A DNA stretch of 14,377 bases from JAUXEH01 sp965602945 (GTDB lineage: Bacteria > Acidobacteriota > Aminicenantia > Aminicenantales > Aminicenantaceae), in contig CBFDBC010000076.1 in NCBI GenBank assembly GCA_965602945.1, positions 1-14,377 on the forward strand, in the 5' to 3' direction. Position numbers and translations under genes: made by a program. Below, piece after piece: positions 7,485 through 14,377 of the stretch. The notes under the pieces are model-generated. The model was not told the DNA's origin and did no database searches. It was given only the letters and a program-made list of their open reading frames with translations. Numbering within the stretch: position 1 is the first letter of the stretch; each line of letters begins with the position of its first letter.

Positions 7485-9053
7485 TCAGGCCTCTTCGACC
7501 ACACTCCAGCCCAGCGCATCCGCCAGGCCAAAGACCGGATCCTTGAGGTCGCCGTAGAAGGTCACCCTGTGCCAGCCCCAACGGTCCCACATGGTAAATA
7601 GCTTCTCCATGTCTCCCACTGGCTCGGCGCACAGCTTGGTACGGCAGGCCCGGTCATCGGGATCGTTTCCGACCGCCTTGGCCTGGTGAAAGAGGATCTC
7701 CCGGCGGTCCGGCAGGATCTCGAGGGTCGTGGTCATATAATCCTGGGGAAGGATGGACCTCACGGAGGCGCCCTGCCGGTCCTCGGAATGGGTCATGATG
7801 GCGAAGGGATTGGATGGCCCCTGGGGCCCGAACACCTTGTTCGATGCCACACAGTGGGCATAGATAATCCGGCGTTGACCCGTATCTATGACCGGATCGG
7901 AGATGAAGCCGGGGCGGCCCAGCGTCATCGCCGTCAGGGCCGTCATGGTCGCTGTGGAACGCACGTCACACTCACACGCCCCCACCAGTCCCTCGTTGCT
8001 CAGCTCATGGAACCCCAGGCAGGGATAGGCATGGATGTGTCCCCCGTAGAATCCGCCCAGGCAGTTCATGGTGATGGCGTTCGCGTCATGCTTCTTGAGG
8101 ACGGCCTTCATGCCCAGGTACATGGCGGCAGAGGTTTCCAGCGTGTCGCGCGAAACGTCTATAATCTCGGTAGCGGAATCCCGCCAGCGGTCCGCCAGGG
8201 CGCCGGCCAGGTCCCTGTCCGCGGATTTCCAGGCCTCATTGACCTCCTCGAAAGATACCCATTCCATGGGAATCCCCATGATGGGTTCCGCAGGACCGGA
8301 ATTCTGGTCGCGGACCGCCAGGATCCTGGATTCACCCATGCGGCGAAGGCATTCTTCCGGGGAAAGCGTCCGGAATTCGTCCGTCCTGCAGGCAAGGTCT
8401 CCCGGCTGGCGTGTCTGCGCGATACGCACTTTTTCAGTCGCAGCGGCGAAATCGGACGGTGAGCCGCCCTCTGCCACGACACCGAAGCACTTGACCGCCG
8501 CGATGAGATCCTCCATGTTTGAGGAGGAAATGAAGCCCAGGTTGGATGCCTCATCCCTCAAGAAACCGGCTGTATAGACCAGGAATCCGCCGCTTCCGGC
8601 ATACTTGAAGTCGGCATACAGCACCGGCTTTCCCGTGGCCGCCATGGTCTGCACGACCCGGTTCCAGCAGTTCATCTGAAATACCAGATAACCGTCGACA
8701 GGAGCCGCCGCATCTGCTGCCAGGATTTTTTCCGCCTCCTCGGGCCCTGCGGCCATGGTCGAGAGAAACTCGAACTCGGGACACCGTGCAGCCAACTCTG
8801 AGTCGATGCGCTCCATGACCGGCCCGAATTCGAATCCGACATTGGGCCAGTCGGGCCCGGGCTGTGTGACGGCATGCAGGGAGTAGATGGTGCGCAGCCG
8901 CAGCCTGTTTGCGACCTTTGAAGACTTCCCGGAGCAGCGGGTCAAAAGCGGGCCTGCCGCCAGGCAGGTCGTGCAGGCCGCACACGTCGAGATGAACTCG
9001 CGGCGGTTCATGTTTTTGATCCTGCCCCTCAGCCGATGTGATCCGTGTTTCAT
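7485..9053 (-). CDS. Tat-exported protein, L-fucose/L-arabinose isomerase-like
   Basis: This is a 522-residue protein. A twin-arginine leader lies at residues 15-38 (MNRREFISTCAACTTCLAAG) with Arg 17-18, followed by a polar SGKSS stretch, so a folded protein is probably exported. The C-terminal half carries CLGFHELSNEGLVGACECD, then STATMTALTAMTLGRPGFISDP, the His-rich AHC and THSEDRQGAS. This resembles the C-terminal part of the L-fucose/L-arabinose isomerase superfamily, with Glu 361 and Asp 363 as candidate metal ligands. The match is by eye; catalysis is unproven, and a binding or glycan-sensing role is equally possible. The start at 9053 is chosen because GGAGG lies 6 bases upstream. The ATG at 9011 would give a shorter, classic Tat leader but has only a weak AGG nearby. 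The gene converges on the peptidase gene with 10 bp between stops. Confidence 0.8.
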   Translation of the reverse strand: MKHGSHRLRGRIKNMNRREFISTCAACTTCLAAGPLLTRCSGKSSKVANRLRLRTIYSLHAVTQPGPDWPNVGFEFGPVMERIDSELAARCPEFEFLSTMAAGPEEAEKILAADAAAPVDGYLVFQMNCWNRVVQTMAATGKPVLYADFKYAGSGGFLVYTAGFLRDEASNLGFISSSNMEDLIAAVKCFGVVAEGGSPSDFAAATEKVRIAQTRQPGDLACRTDEFRTLSPEECLRRMGESRILAVRDQNSGPAEPIMGIPMEWVSFEEVNEAWKSADRDLAGALADRWRDSATEIIDVSRDTLETSAAMYLGMKAVLKKHDANAITMNCLGGFYGGHIHAYPCLGFHELSNEGLVGACECDVRSTATMTALTAMTLGRPGFISDPVIDTGQRRIIYAHCVASNKVFGPQGPSNPFAIMTHSEDRQGASVRSILPQDYMTTTLEILPDRREILFHQAKAVGNDPDDRACRTKLCAEPVGDMEKLFTMWDRWGWHRVTFYGDLKDPVFGLADALGWSVVEEA

Positions 9054-9059
9054 TCCGTC

Positions 9060-9064
9060 CCTCC
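9060..9064 (-). promoter_or_regulatory. Ribosome-binding site that decides the Tat-protein start
   Basis: On the minus strand GAGGAGG is followed by GACGGA and then ATG (9051-9053). The core GGAGG is 6 bases from the start codon. It favours the longer leader over the internal ATG at 9009-9011. No convincing -35/-10 pair is visible in the 109-bp gap upstream. Confidence 0.6.
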
Positions 9065-9162
9065 TCGGCCCTGACGTCAATATGTCATGCCTGCCGTATT
9101 CATTTAAGCTGGACCTTACTTGTGTTACATGAAATTGCGACATTTTCAATGTATTATTCAGG

Positions 9163-11208
9163 CTAGAACATGTAGGCAAACTTGACAAAAAAGGTGTGCC
9201 CCTGGTCGCCTTTCTCGCCGAATTCTGCCGTTCCCTTCTGATAGGCCAGCTGGATGGTGCCGAAAGGGGGCTGGAAGCGGTAGACGAACAGAGCCTGTAC
9301 TGTGTGCTTGTCGATGGCGGTGTGTACCTGGTAGAAGAGCTTCAAATACAGATCCGGCGTGAAATGATTCGTGGCACGGAGGACGTGGATCCAGGTGCTT
9401 TCAGCCTCCGGATCGGGGTCGTAGATCAAACGGGACAGCCCGTACTCCAGGGAAAGCCCGCTCAGGATCATGTAATTCACTTCAGCACCGATCAGGTGAA
9501 AGTCCAGGTCGAAGTTGTTCCCGAAGCTGTAGCTGACGCTGGCGTTCTGCCATTCGCGCGTGTTGTAACCGAGCTCTATGTCTGTTTTGTGGTTGCGGAA
9601 GTCCTTCTCGAACAGCTTGTACTCCTGATGGTGGCCCAGCTCCAGGGAAAATTTGTTCCGCAATTCGAAATCCATTCCCTGGTCGATCTTCCAGCTGCGC
9701 AGTGTCCCGTCGAGACCCCAATAGATATTGTAATTGGAGTCATACTCGATGCTGTTGAACATGGTCCGGCTCATCCACCAGGTCTTGCTGATGGCCGAGT
9801 CGAGCTCATGGCGGTTGTCATCCCGCACAAAGCCTACCTCGTTGGCATTGTCCGCGAAGTGCTCTCCCAGCTGCGTGTAGCGCAGGTGGATGTGGAAGGT
9901 GGCTGAATCATAGCTGGGGCGCAGGAAGAACGCGAGGTTGCTCCCGTTGTGATCCCCGTAGCTGGCCGCCAGCTGGCCCGTGAAGCGGAAGGTGTCTGTA
10001 AAGTACAGGGCGGTGTCGAATCCCAGGGTGCCCATATTCCTTCCATCGACGTGTTTGTTGGCCAGCAGGAATCCCACGGTCGAGCCCCGCATCACCGCCT
10101 TCTTCACCCTGAAGACGCTGAAGTTGGCCGAGCTGTTCTCCCGGTCCTCAACCGGTTTGGCCTGGACGGTCATAGCCTGGAACTCGTATCCCCCGGATTT
10201 CCCGTAGGCCTTGGCCCCTCCGTAGATATCCCCGATCCGGCGCGAGTAGAAAAGGCTGATCCTCTGCTGGTAGATCTCCGCTCCCTCTAGAAAAAAAGTG
10301 CGCTTTTCCGGGAGATAGGTCTCGAAGCGTGTGAGGTTGATCACCTCCTGGTCCGCCTCGACCATGGCGAAATCCGGATTCAGGGTCAGGTTTCCTGAGA
10401 TCTGCGGGGTGAAGGCATAACGGGCGTCCAATCCGACACGTACATCCGTCCCCTTGTCGACCTCGGTCTGAGAGACGATGTGCGGTATGATCTGGCCCCG
10501 CTTGGAAGACTTCTGCAGATCGAGGCCATGCAGTTCCCCGAACTGGGAGACCCGGGTGTAGGATTCGAGCGGGCCTGTCCAGAAGGTGTATTCCAGCTTG
10601 CGGGGCAGGAACCGCCCCAGGCTGAATCCCCAGGTCTTTTCCTCGCCCGGCTGGTACTTGATGCTGCGGAAGGGGACGGAGATCTCGGCGCTCCACCCGA
10701 AATCCGTCTTCCGGGCCGCCGACTTCCAGACTGCGTCCCAGGTCGGATCGGTGGTGCGGCCGTTGTCCGTGATGCGGCCGTCGAACTGGGTGCCGAGCAG
10801 GTTGGTGCCCAGGAGGTAGGCGCTCTGGTGATCCAGGAATGTGTCCAAGGCGACATACACGGCATCGTCCGATACCAGATCCGAATCCCGCTTGGTGATG
10901 CTGGCGGCGATCCTCCCGGGCTCCGCGTCGTAGCAGAGGAAGCCGAAATAGATGTTCTCGCTGTCATACAGGACCCTGACCAGGGTCTTCTCGGTCCCCG
11001 GGGCGCCCCGGTCCGGTTGAAACTGGACGAAGTCCCCTGCCTCGGGAGCCTTCGACCAGATTTCTTCGGAAAGCAGCCCGTCGACCTCGATCGTGACCTC
11101 TATACGCAGGGCGATCAAGATTTTTGACCGCACCTGAGCCGGGAGAAGCAGGGGAAACAGGAACAGAACAGCCGTGGCTGCCAGAACTCTGAACCGCTGG
11201 ATCTTCAT
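9163..11208 (-). CDS. DUF5916 outer-membrane protein with CBM9-like N-terminal domain
   Basis: The 681-residue precursor starts MKIQRFRV and has a hydrophobic leader probably cleaved at LLPA-Q (residues 24/25). Residues 38-220 or so form a carbohydrate-binding-family-9-like sandwich: the VDGLLSEEIW opening, DDAVYVALDTF and WSAEISVPF motifs. The rest is DUF5916, marked by LPEKRTFFLEGAEIY and LFYSRRIG. It runs on as many amphipathic, aromatic strands and ends in FVKFAYMF, with a terminal Phe as in outer-membrane barrels. No activity is established for DUF5916. The architecture suggests surface binding or uptake of glycans or related ligands. The ATG at 11208 is preferred over upstream in-frame starts because GAGG (11218-11221) is 9 bases away. 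A good promoter lies just upstream. The neighbouring Tat protein begins 109 bp after the stop. Confidence 0.9.
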   Translation of the reverse strand: MKIQRFRVLAATAVLFLFPLLLPAQVRSKILIALRIEVTIEVDGLLSEEIWSKAPEAGDFVQFQPDRGAPGTEKTLVRVLYDSENIYFGFLCYDAEPGRIAASITKRDSDLVSDDAVYVALDTFLDHQSAYLLGTNLLGTQFDGRITDNGRTTDPTWDAVWKSAARKTDFGWSAEISVPFRSIKYQPGEEKTWGFSLGRFLPRKLEYTFWTGPLESYTRVSQFGELHGLDLQKSSKRGQIIPHIVSQTEVDKGTDVRVGLDARYAFTPQISGNLTLNPDFAMVEADQEVINLTRFETYLPEKRTFFLEGAEIYQQRISLFYSRRIGDIYGGAKAYGKSGGYEFQAMTVQAKPVEDRENSSANFSVFRVKKAVMRGSTVGFLLANKHVDGRNMGTLGFDTALYFTDTFRFTGQLAASYGDHNGSNLAFFLRPSYDSATFHIHLRYTQLGEHFADNANEVGFVRDDNRHELDSAISKTWWMSRTMFNSIEYDSNYNIYWGLDGTLRSWKIDQGMDFELRNKFSLELGHHQEYKLFEKDFRNHKTDIELGYNTREWQNASVSYSFGNNFDLDFHLIGAEVNYMILSGLSLEYGLSRLIYDPDPEAESTWIHVLRATNHFTPDLYLKLFYQVHTAIDKHTVQALFVYRFQPPFGTIQLAYQKGTAEFGEKGDQGHTFFVKFAYMF

Positions 11209-11229
11209 TGGCCGCATCCTCAGCACAGT

Positions 11230-11258
11230 AATCTAACACGTATCATGCAGGCTGTAAA
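11230..11258 (-). promoter_or_regulatory. Predicted promoter of the DUF5916 gene
   Basis: On the minus strand TTTACA (11253-11258) and TAGATT (11230-11235) are separated by exactly 17 bp, close to the sigma70-type consensus. Transcription would begin near 11223, giving a leader of about 15 bases that still holds the GAGG ribosome-binding site. This supports the gene being a transcription unit of its own. Confidence 0.5.
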
Positions 11259-11284
11259 CGAGGTTGTGCAGTGGGTATGCCTTT

Positions 11285-11303
11285 CCAATACCGTGTTTAT
11301 TGG
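11285..11303. promoter_or_regulatory. Inverted repeat upstream of the DUF5916 promoter
   Basis: CCAATA (11285-11290) and TATTGG (11298-11303) are perfect 6-bp arms with a 7-bp spacer, 26 bp upstream of the predicted -35 box. The position fits an activator site, but no regulator gene is adjacent. Arms this short can occur by chance. Confidence 0.3.
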
Positions 11304-11366
11304 TTGATCATTGGATTCGTCCGGTTGGCTGATAAGGAATGCCGCTGGGGAGGCGAGCGGGCATGG

Positions 11367-11381
11367 TTCCTCGAGGAGGAA
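11367..11381 (-). terminator. Small hairpin downstream of the propeller gene
   Basis: TTCCTC-N3-GAGGAA gives a 6-bp stem with a 3-nt loop, 22 bases after the propeller stop. No T-run follows on the minus strand, so it may stabilise the 3' end rather than terminate. Low confidence. Confidence 0.22.
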
Positions 11382-11403
11382 AGCGAGACGATTCCAGCCC
11401 CGG

Positions 11404-13695
11404 TCAGCGCCGGCGCAGAAATTCACGGACCGGTGCAATATCCAACACGAAACAGCTGCGGCCATGGGTGCCGATCACGATCTCGCTCTCCCGGGGATGG
11501 GCCACCAGATCGTGGACGGGCGTGGTCGGAAGGTGGTTGCACAGGGAGTGCCAGGAGGTGCCTCTGTCCAGGGAAACATAGACGCCCAGGTCGGTACCCA
11601 CGTACAGGATGTCCGGTGACACCGTATCCTCCCGGATGACGTTGACGGATTCGGCAGGCAGGTTCCCTGAGATGGAGGTCCAGTTCTGCCCGTTATCGCG
11701 CGACACGTACAGATAGGCGGAGAAATCATCCTCCCGGTATCCGGTCAGGGACACGTACACGGTCGCCTTGTCGAATCGGGACGCCTCCACACGGCTCACC
11801 CACTTGTGGGGCAGCCCCTCCCGGATCAGGATCCAGGATTTTCCGTCGTCCTTGGTGACCTGGACGTTCCCGTCGTCCGTCCCCGCATACAGCAGTCCCC
11901 GCTGCAGGACCGATTCAGAAAGCGAGGTGGTCGTCCCGTAGGGGACATTGCCCTGTTGGGCCGGCCCCGGATCGGTCGTCAGGTCGGGGCTGATGCAGGC
12001 CCAACCGCCTCCCCGGTCGGGCGATCTGTAGACCTTATGGGCGGCATAGTACAGGGTGGCCGGATCATGATGAGAAGCAAAGAAAGGTGTCATCCAGTTG
12101 CGCCGGAGCCGGGGCTCCCCCTCTCCGGCCCGCGGCATGATGTCTTCGCTCTTTCCGGTGCGCATGTCCCTCCTGCGCAGGACCCCGAACTGATGTTCGT
12201 AATAGATGACATCCGGGTCGGTGGGGTCGAGCCAGGTGAAGTAGCTGTCTCCCCCGCCCCAGCGGTCCAGGTAGACGTGCGTCCAGGGATCCTCCACACC
12301 GTATTTGGTCAGCCGGTCATTGATGTCATGTGTCGAAGGCCCGAAAAGCGCGGCATTGTCCTGGGTCCCGCCGTAGATATTGTAGGGCTCCGCCATATCC
12401 ACGGTGACAGCGTAGAATTCGCCGATGGGCAGATTGTTGAGATGGAGCCACGTATCGCCCCGGTCATGGGACATGTAGAGGCCTCCGTCGTTTCCCAGCA
12501 GGAGGCGGTCAGGATCCCGCGGGTCGATCCACATGTCGTGCATGTCCAGGTGCAGGACCCGGATGTCGTGCGACAGCACATGCACCACGGTCTCGTTGAC
12601 ATTCGCGAAGTTCTTTCCCCCGTCGAGCGAGCGGACGAGCTTGTTTCCCAGGACATAGATCTCCTCCGGGTCGTCGGGGGAAACCCGGATCAGGCAGAAA
12701 TCATAGCCGATGGCCGTGGGGACCGATCCTTCATGCGTCTTCCGCCAGCTTTTCCCCTTGTCTTCGGAGCGGTAAACCTCGCCGGCGATACGCCTCTCCC
12801 CATCGGGGCGCAGGGCATGATTGTCCAGCAGGGCATACACAATGTCCGGATCCGAAGGAGATACGGCAAAACCGAACCGGCCCACATCCTTCCCGGCCGG
12901 CAATCCCTGATTCAGCCGCTCCCAATTCCGTCCCGCATCCGTCGATCTGTACAGAGCGCTCCCCTGGCCGCTGGCATAGTGATTCCAGGCCTTCCTGTCA
13001 CGTTCCCAGGCCGCGGCGTACAGGAGCCTGTTGTCGCCGGGGTCCATCGCCACCTCGACGATCCCTACCCGGTCCGAGATGTAAAGGGTTTTATCCCACG
13101 TCTCTCCCCCGTCCGTGGTCTTGAACAGTCCGCGTTCTGCATTGAAGCCGTAGAGATGACCCAGCGCGGCCGCGTACACGATGTCGGGATCCTTGGGATC
13201 GATGAGTATGCGGGGAATGTGGTGGGAGTCGTGGAGGCCCATGTTCCGCCAGGTCTTCCCTCCGTCCATGGATTTGAAGATCCCGGTCCCGGAATAGGAG
13301 CTGCGGGCCATCAGGACCTCGCCGGTCCCCACCCACACGATGTTCGGATCAGAGGGGGCGATGGCGATGCAGCCGATGGCAAAGGTCGACTCGTTCTCGA
13401 AGATCGGCTCCCAGGTCGTGCCGTTGTTCACGGACTTCCACAGGTTGCCGGCCCCGGGCCCCAGGTAGATGGTGAAAGGCTCGTCCGGGTGGCAGGCGAT
13501 GGCCTCGATGCGGCCGCCCTGAAGCTCCGGTCCCACCGCCCGCCATCTGAGGTCCTTAAAGGGGGATTCGGCCTTGAGCCTCTGATGATGTTCCCAGGAC
13601 TCCATGCGCTCCTCGGCTGAGGTGGCCTGGGCCAGGGCCTGAACGGTCATGGCGGATATGACAGCCATCAGGAAAAGGATGCGGTGTTTTCTCAT
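11404..13695 (-). CDS. Secreted BNR/Asp-box beta-propeller protein (sortilin/VPS10-like)
   Basis: The 763-residue precursor has a Sec leader ending at ALA-Q (residues 20-23). Eleven Asp-box motifs (S/T-x-D-x-G-x-T/S-W or close) start at residues 88, 142, 193, 251, 310, 356, 409, 558, 614, 665 and 708, mostly 43-59 apart, one per propeller blade. The 149-residue gap between 409 and 558 contains GNDGGLYMSHDRG, GGTQDNA and RWGGGDSYF, conserved in the family annotated as glycosyl hydrolase or VPS10/BNR proteins. Asp-boxes are structural, so an enzyme activity cannot be claimed. Ligand binding or glycan/peptide handling outside the cell is likely. Many relatives extend well beyond the GTHGR motif (here residues 742-746), but this one stops 17 residues later. 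AGGAG lies 6 bases before the ATG. Confidence 0.9.
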   Translation of the reverse strand: MRKHRILFLMAVISAMTVQALAQATSAEERMESWEHHQRLKAESPFKDLRWRAVGPELQGGRIEAIACHPDEPFTIYLGPGAGNLWKSVNNGTTWEPIFENESTFAIGCIAIAPSDPNIVWVGTGEVLMARSSYSGTGIFKSMDGGKTWRNMGLHDSHHIPRILIDPKDPDIVYAAALGHLYGFNAERGLFKTTDGGETWDKTLYISDRVGIVEVAMDPGDNRLLYAAAWERDRKAWNHYASGQGSALYRSTDAGRNWERLNQGLPAGKDVGRFGFAVSPSDPDIVYALLDNHALRPDGERRIAGEVYRSEDKGKSWRKTHEGSVPTAIGYDFCLIRVSPDDPEEIYVLGNKLVRSLDGGKNFANVNETVVHVLSHDIRVLHLDMHDMWIDPRDPDRLLLGNDGGLYMSHDRGDTWLHLNNLPIGEFYAVTVDMAEPYNIYGGTQDNAALFGPSTHDINDRLTKYGVEDPWTHVYLDRWGGGDSYFTWLDPTDPDVIYYEHQFGVLRRRDMRTGKSEDIMPRAGEGEPRLRRNWMTPFFASHHDPATLYYAAHKVYRSPDRGGGWACISPDLTTDPGPAQQGNVPYGTTTSLSESVLQRGLLYAGTDDGNVQVTKDDGKSWILIREGLPHKWVSRVEASRFDKATVYVSLTGYREDDFSAYLYVSRDNGQNWTSISGNLPAESVNVIREDTVSPDILYVGTDLGVYVSLDRGTSWHSLCNHLPTTPVHDLVAHPRESEIVIGTHGRSCFVLDIAPVREFLRRR

Positions 13696-13715
13696 GATCG
13701 ACTCCTGTGTGCTCT

Positions 13716-13744
13716 AGGCTATAAAAAACCGGGCCGCACATCAA
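13716..13744 (-). promoter_or_regulatory. Weak promoter candidate for the propeller gene
   Basis: On the minus strand TTGATG (13739-13744) is followed after 17 bp by TAGCCT (13716-13721); TATAGC, three bases nearer, is an alternative -10 at 15 bp. The match is modest. The position 20-50 bases upstream of the start codon fits. Confidence 0.3.
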
Positions 13745-13749
13745 GTCTT

Positions 13750-13760
13750 TCGAAATTCGA
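13750..13760. promoter_or_regulatory. Short palindrome upstream of the propeller promoter
   Basis: TCGAA-A-TTCGA is a perfect dyad with 5-bp arms, just upstream of the weak -35 candidate in the 126-bp gap between the S41 peptidase and propeller genes. It could be an operator half-site pair, but it is short and single-copy. Confidence 0.2.
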
Positions 13761-13821
13761 GTCAGCACCCCAGGCCCCATGCGGAGAGAATTCGCAGGCG
13801 GTTTCTTGGCGAAGCCCAGGA

Positions 13822-14377
13822 CTATTTCTTTATTTGCTGGAGGGCATACTCCAGCTCCGTGTCCCTGCCCTCGAGCAGGTCCTGTATGGTTCGGGTGAAA
13901 GGAAAATCGGGCATGATCCCCCGGTCCCGAGGCTCGTAACCGGAGACCGCCATGTGGTAGCGGAGCATGGCGAGCCTGACGCGCAGCGCGGTGTGGGGCA
14001 GGGTCAGCTGCGGCATGAAACCCGAGGTGTTGCCGTAGTAGCCGGCCCCGCACTCCTCGCCCACGAATTCGGCGCGTTTATGGAAGTGCAGGATCGAAGT
14101 GCACTCCCCGGATCCGGAGAAGCTTCGACCGGAGATGAGGACGATAACCCTGCCCCGGAAGGTCGGCTGCATGGGTTTCTGCTCGCCCAAGTTGGGATGA
14201 AACATCAGGTCGAAGGATCCCTTATCGTTCCTGCGCAGCCTGGTTTTAAGGTTTTTTTCCAGGTCCGGAGCATCGATGTGTTCGAGGAAGGAGAAGCTGT
14301 CGCGGTTCACTTCCAGGTGCGTGTAGAACATGTAGGGCTCGTCCAGGAGATAGGACACGAGCAGTCTCCCGTTCATA
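13822..14377 (-). CDS. S41-family serine peptidase, C-terminal part (5' end outside window)
   Basis: The last 185 codons or so of a gene whose start lies beyond 14377; the stop is at 13822-13824. RGRVIVLISGRSFSGSGE is the nucleophile region of the S41 (C-terminal-processing/tail-specific) peptidases. The likely catalytic Ser is the one in RSFSG, encoded at 14116-14118. Next comes FVGEECGAGYYGNTSG, a signature of the branch in which SFSxxGE replaces the TASASE of CtpA-type enzymes. Near the end, YEPRDRGIMPDFPFT is the usual S41 'D.G.P+' substrate-side segment. Members are normally exported and cleave proteins near their C-termini. Any PDZ domain, leader and the rest of the active site are outside the window. 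The Met at 14376 is probably internal. The propeller gene follows after 126 bp on the same strand. Confidence 0.88.
   Translation of the reverse strand, partial: MNGRLLVSYLLDEPYMFYTHLEVNRDSFSFLEHIDAPDLEKNLKTRLRRNDKGSFDLMFHPNLGEQKPMQPTFRGRVIVLISGRSFSGSGECTSILHFHKRAEFVGEECGAGYYGNTSGFMPQLTLPHTALRVRLAMLRYHMAVSGYEPRDRGIMPDFPFTRTIQDLLEGRDTELEYALQQIKK

Noticed and set aside
9072..9079. TGACGTCA palindrome upstream of the Tat-protein gene
   Set aside because: A single 8-bp palindrome with no second copy and no promoter around it; too short to support a binding site.
9127..9152. Imperfect ACATGAAA/TTTCAATGT dyad just after the DUF5916 stop
   Set aside because: The arms need a bulge to pair and are AT-rich, and no T-run or regulatory context supports it.
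11806..13620. A 604-codon open frame antisense to the propeller gene
   Set aside because: It runs inside the coding region of a well-supported gene in a GC-rich genome. Its translation is rich in Gly, Val, Pro and His without domain motifs, and it has no ribosome-binding site of note. It is best explained as a codon-bias shadow of the repeated Asp-box sequence.
13806..13821. CTTGGC-GAA-GCCCAG hairpin after the S41 peptidase stop
   Set aside because: The stem has an internal mismatch and is followed on the minus strand by AAACC, not T residues, so it does not look like a terminator.

Overview
The window looks like ordinary chromosomal DNA of a GC-rich, Gram-negative-type bacterium. The evidence is two outer-membrane beta-barrel-like proteins, many Sec or Tat leaders and clear Shine-Dalgarno sites. 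Three family types fit Candidatus Aminicenantes or a related Acidobacteriota-like lineage: a PadR regulator paired with a duplicated FtsX/MacB-type permease, a DUF5916 protein, and a long BNR/Asp-box propeller. That placement is inference from gene content, not a phylogenetic result. No rRNA, tRNA, CRISPR array, transposase or phage gene was found.

Left part, plus strand (1-1943): the 3' end of an aldo/keto reductase, then a YoaP-like GNAT protein, then an exported alpha/beta hydrolase. The three are packed with 12-bp and overlapping junctions, so they are probably one operon. A hairpin follows. A 135-bp AT-rich gap then carries a 9-bp inverted repeat that could be an operator. Next come a PadR-family repressor and, 4 bp later, an 855-residue ABC-type permease with an N-terminal prefix domain and no ATPase gene beside it (2079-4980).

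Middle, plus strand (4981-7474): a 207-bp regulatory gap with tandem hairpins, a 21-bp-spaced direct repeat and a good promoter leads to a small TorF/Gcw_chp-like barrel protein. It is translationally coupled to an exported TAP-like serine peptidase of the alpha/beta hydrolase fold.

Right part, minus strand (7485-14377), read right to left: a partial S41 peptidase, an 11-Asp-box propeller protein, a DUF5916 outer-membrane protein and a Tat-exported protein resembling L-fucose/L-arabinose isomerases. Gaps of 109-195 bp, with a promoter in at least one, suggest separately tuned transcripts rather than one tight operon.

Most products are predicted to act in the envelope: peptidases, barrels, propellers and a permease. 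A role in taking apart and importing extracellular peptides or glycans is a reasonable inference, not shown. I found no convincing wholly new system. The points most worth a second look are the exported sugar-isomerase-like protein, the PadR/prefix-permease pair with its operator-like repeat, the GNAT protein with a thioredoxin-like tail, and the propeller protein that stops right after its last blade. The longest gene-free stretch is 207 bp.
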